DNA of 64,000 nucleotides. It comes from Synechococcales cyanobacterium CNB (GTDB lineage Bacteria > Planctomycetota > Phycisphaerae > Phycisphaerales > UBA1924). This document shows, piece by piece, positions 63,590 to 64,000 of this stretch (position 1 is the stretch's first letter; every line of letters starts with the position of its first letter). Under the pieces are notes generated by a model. The model made no database searches. It saw only the letters and a list, made by a program, of their open reading frames with translations, and was not told the origin of the DNA. The position numbers and the translations under genes are program-made. Where the stretch lies: the NCBI GenBank assembly GCA_030263455.1, contig SZOZ01000011.1, positions 1-64,000 of the forward strand, written 5' to 3'.

Positions 63590-64000
63590 GGTCTGGTCCT
63601 GTCTGGCCACCACTGGCCGTACCTGCCGCCACTCCGAGCGGCAACCTGAGCGTGAACACGGCCCCCGGTCCGTTCCAGCCCGCCGCTCCCGACCCATCGG
63701 GGCGGTTCTCGACCCAGACACGCCCGCCGTGCTGTCCAACGACACGCCTGACACTGGCAAGACCGATGCCAGACCCTCCCGGCTTTGTTGTGAAGTATGG
63801 ATCGAATATGCGCTCCCGCAACTGATCCGGCACTCCCCCTCCCTCATCCTCGACGATGACACCCCACCACGACCCGTCCGAGAATGCCCGAGCCTGAACG
63901 CGACCCCCCGTCGGGGTCGCCTCCAGCGCGTTCGTCAGCACCGCGACGACGGCCTGCTCCAAATGCTCTCGATCGAACACCGCGCTGCCTGGGGCTGCGC
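63567..64000 (-). CDS. Sensor histidine kinase, C-terminal part (truncated by window edge)
   Basis: The visible portion (about 144 residues) is the HATPase domain of a histidine kinase, open at the window's right end. The N-box is LTNALEATP, the G1 box EDEGGGVP, the F-box FDPYFTTK and the G2 box GGSGIGLA. This subgroup usually partners NtrC-type regulators. Its stop lies inside the regulator gene, so both are read from one message. The sensing and dimerisation domains lie beyond the window. Confidence 0.9.
   Translation of the reverse strand, partial: AAPGSAVFDREHLEQAVVAVLTNALEATPTGGRVQARAFSDGSWWGVIVEDEGGGVPDQLRERIFDPYFTTKPGGSGIGLASVRRVVGQHGGRVWVENRPDGSGAAGWNGPGAVFTLRLPLGVAAGTASGGQTGPDHGEGADH

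Overview
The window looks like chromosome from a high-GC planctomycete, most likely class Phycisphaerae. The best clue is five secreted proteins that share a duplicated dockerin/EF-hand-like C-terminal module of the type NGDTVVNSLDFIAFLN, often ending near a terminal Cys. Supporting clues are two exported proteins with PEP-CTERM-like tails (Pro-rich turn, hydrophobic stretch, Arg cluster), three small membrane proteins with CxxC...CPEC zinc ribbons, and strong third-position GC. Taxonomy here is inferred from style, not from a marker search.

Layout. 0-9.7 kb: an exported PEP-CTERM-like protein, a lone ATP synthase epsilon subunit (atpC), an orphan FecCD permease, two large secreted dockerin-like proteins (one an endonuclease/exonuclease/phosphatase-fold enzyme), psuG and cstA. 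9.8-12.3 kb: a lower-GC restriction-modification pair followed by about 570 bp of hairpin-rich non-coding repeats. 12.3-17.8 kb: secreted proteins, an M28 peptidase, a zinc-ribbon membrane protein and an FG-GAP/dockerin-like protein. 17.8-21.3 kb: a leftward operon of an exported coiled-coil protein, an ECF sigma factor, two membrane proteins and a short-chain dehydrogenase. 21.4-23.4 kb: prfB, read through a programmed +1 frameshift whose stop is UAA, plus two small membrane proteins. 23.5-33.6 kb: a leftward block with uvrA, a tiny membrane protein, uvrB, a zinc-ribbon protein and a MacB-like ABC exporter. 33.7-38.6 kb: gcvH; then a rightward group (TIM-barrel protein, cmk, plsC) behind a promoter and an intrinsic terminator in the leader; then an agmatinase-family enzyme. 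38.6-47.7 kb: POT peptide transporter, AbgT-type transporter, guanine deaminase, nucleotide-sugar dehydrogenase, a tandem 42-bp hairpin repeat, an M61 peptidase and an HD-domain protein. 47.7-55.8 kb: a sugar-uptake and glycosidase locus (BtpA-like, GH2, solute-binding protein, two permeases, GH172/DUF2961). 55.8-64 kb: a P1B-4 metal ATPase, a twin thioredoxin-domain protein, two secreted dockerin-like proteins, and a sigma-54 response regulator with its sensor kinase running off the window edge.

How parts work together. uvrB and uvrA are in one leftward cluster, and both carry unusual in-frame insertions. The ABC permeases and solute-binding protein lie with two glycosidases but have no ATPase, so a shared ATPase elsewhere is likely. 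The NtrC-type regulator is translationally coupled to a secreted dockerin-like protein. A near-consensus -24/-12 promoter sits about 50 nt ahead of the neighbouring FG-GAP/dockerin-like gene, suggesting sigma-54 control of surface or secreted proteins.

Most interesting signals: the CUU-UAA-C frameshift site in prfB, the sigma-54 promoter linked to dockerin-like secreted proteins, the repeat-derived insertion in uvrB and the missing first zinc-finger half in uvrA, the leader terminator at 34.26 kb, and the 42-bp hairpin array at 45.0 kb. All functional statements are from reading the sequence; no database search was run.
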